Below are positions 4,906 to 5,463 of a stretch of DNA of 5,463 nt, one piece after another (within the stretch, counting starts at the first letter, position 1; each line of letters opens with the position of its first letter). The stretch is from Deltaproteobacteria bacterium. GTDB taxonomy: Bacteria > Desulfobacterota > Desulfobacteria > Desulfobacterales > SG8-13. Where the stretch lies: assembly GCA_024639205.1 (NCBI GenBank), contig JAHEIV010000227.1:1-5463 (forward strand), read 5' to 3'. The position numbers and the translations under genes are program-made. The notes below the pieces were generated by a model. It was not told the origin of the DNA, made no database searches, and was given only the letters and a program-made list of their open reading frames with translations.

Positions 4906-5463
4906 CTATCGCAGGTATTGATGCTGCAAATCTTTGATGGTTTTTCTCTCCCATTCGGCCGTGTAGCGCAAAAAGCCGACCATGCCCCCCGGACCGGGGA
5001 AATAGACCCAGACGGCTGCCCCGAAAAAGTCGAAGTAGGTTGAGTGCACGATCCGGGTTTTTCCTGACTCAGGTGTTAATTGTATGGTTCCGCGGTTGAA
5101 CTTTTGCCCGCATTCTGCCGGATTCAGCAGGCGGTAGTTTATGCGAGAGGATGAAGGATATACTGTCGTCTGCCACCGGAACACGGTCTCGGGCGCATCG
5201 ACATAAAGCGTTTCCGTGATATAGACATTGTTTTGCCGGCTGATCAACCGGTTTGACACGATGTAGCGGTTGCTGGAGATAAAATCAGCTCCGAAATCGG
5301 TTTTAAATTTCCAGAACAGATCCAGGGGGACATTTACGGTGTATGTCAACCGGAAGGCCTGGCCGGTCTGATCGGAAGATTCGATGCGATGCACTTCGGT
5401 GTGAGGGGCGCCCGGCTGGTCGGCATGAGCTGCAACGCTTCCGCAGGTCATCGCCATGGACAG
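4906..5463 (-). CDS. Exported SRPBCC/START-like domain protein, N-terminus cut by window edge
   Basis: 185 residues are visible and the frame is still open at the right edge. The first complete residues, LSMAMTCGSVAAHA, look like the end of a signal peptide with an AHA cut site, followed by a mature start at DQPG. The true start is therefore probably outside the window, although ATGs at 5455-5457 and 5449-5451 are in frame. The mature part resembles the SRPBCC (START/polyketide cyclase-like) helix-grip fold. FRLTYTVNVPLDLFWKFKTDF matches the usual first strand and helix, alternating strands follow (YITETLYV, ETVFRWQTTVYP), then RGTIQLTPESGKTRIVHSTYFDF, and a C-terminal helix (LRYTAEWERKTIKDLQHQYL) closes the domain. 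Such folds bind hydrophobic ligands in a cavity. Export to the periplasm suggests lipid or small-molecule handling, but no specific function can be assigned. No clear terminator follows it. Confidence 0.78.
   Translation of the reverse strand: MSMAMTCGSVAAHADQPGAPHTEVHRIESSDQTGQAFRLTYTVNVPLDLFWKFKTDFGADFISSNRYIVSNRLISRQNNVYITETLYVDAPETVFRWQTTVYPSSSRINYRLLNPAECGQKFNRGTIQLTPESGKTRIVHSTYFDFFGAAVWVYFPGPGGMVGFLRYTAEWERKTIKDLQHQYLR

Overview
The window holds six genes, all on the minus strand; two run off the ends. Read in the direction of transcription (high to low coordinates) they are: (1) the C-terminal bulk of an exported SRPBCC/START-like protein, cut by the right edge; (2) a 63-residue MerR/excisionase-type helix-turn-helix protein; (3) a 171-residue tetratricopeptide-repeat (TPR) protein; (4) a radical SAM protein with an N-terminal cobalamin-binding-type domain; (5) a class I SAM-dependent methyltransferase; (6) a periplasmic branched-chain amino acid (LivJ/LivK-type) ABC transporter substrate-binding protein, cut by the left edge. 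No RNA gene, CRISPR array, insertion sequence or recombinase is visible.

The organism looks like a Gram-negative bacterium of medium to moderately high GC, with strong AGGAGG-type ribosome binding sites and export signals. The mix of a B12-binding-type radical SAM protein, a LIV-type binding protein and TPR and SRPBCC proteins would fit a Desulfobacterota (former deltaproteobacterial) genome. That is an inference from gene content, not from a marker gene.

Although all genes point the same way, the sequence suggests several transcription units rather than one operon. Intergenic gaps are about 115 to 210 bases, and no stretch over 300 bases lacks a gene. A strong hairpin with T-rich flanks (3815-3847) separates the TPR gene from the radical SAM gene. 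It also means that the longest radical SAM reading frame, from a GTG at 3852, is probably wrong and that translation starts at ATG 3771. A sigma70-like promoter (2000-2028) lies in front of the methyltransferase, and its best ribosome binding site points to an internal ATG at 1937. The substrate-binding protein gene is preceded by about 200 bases containing a perfect TATAAT and nested, mutually exclusive inverted repeats, which suggests a structured mRNA leader.

The small helix-turn-helix gene is flanked by a 10-bp inverted repeat. One copy touches a perfect TTGACA upstream of the TPR gene; the other touches a TTTACA upstream of the helix-turn-helix gene itself. This is the most suggestive regulatory pattern here, a possible autoregulated operator pair. 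I do not see clear evidence for a new defence, mobile or biosynthetic system. The radical SAM and methyltransferase genes are adjacent and could act on the same product, but a promoter between them and the lack of other pathway genes make that only a possibility.
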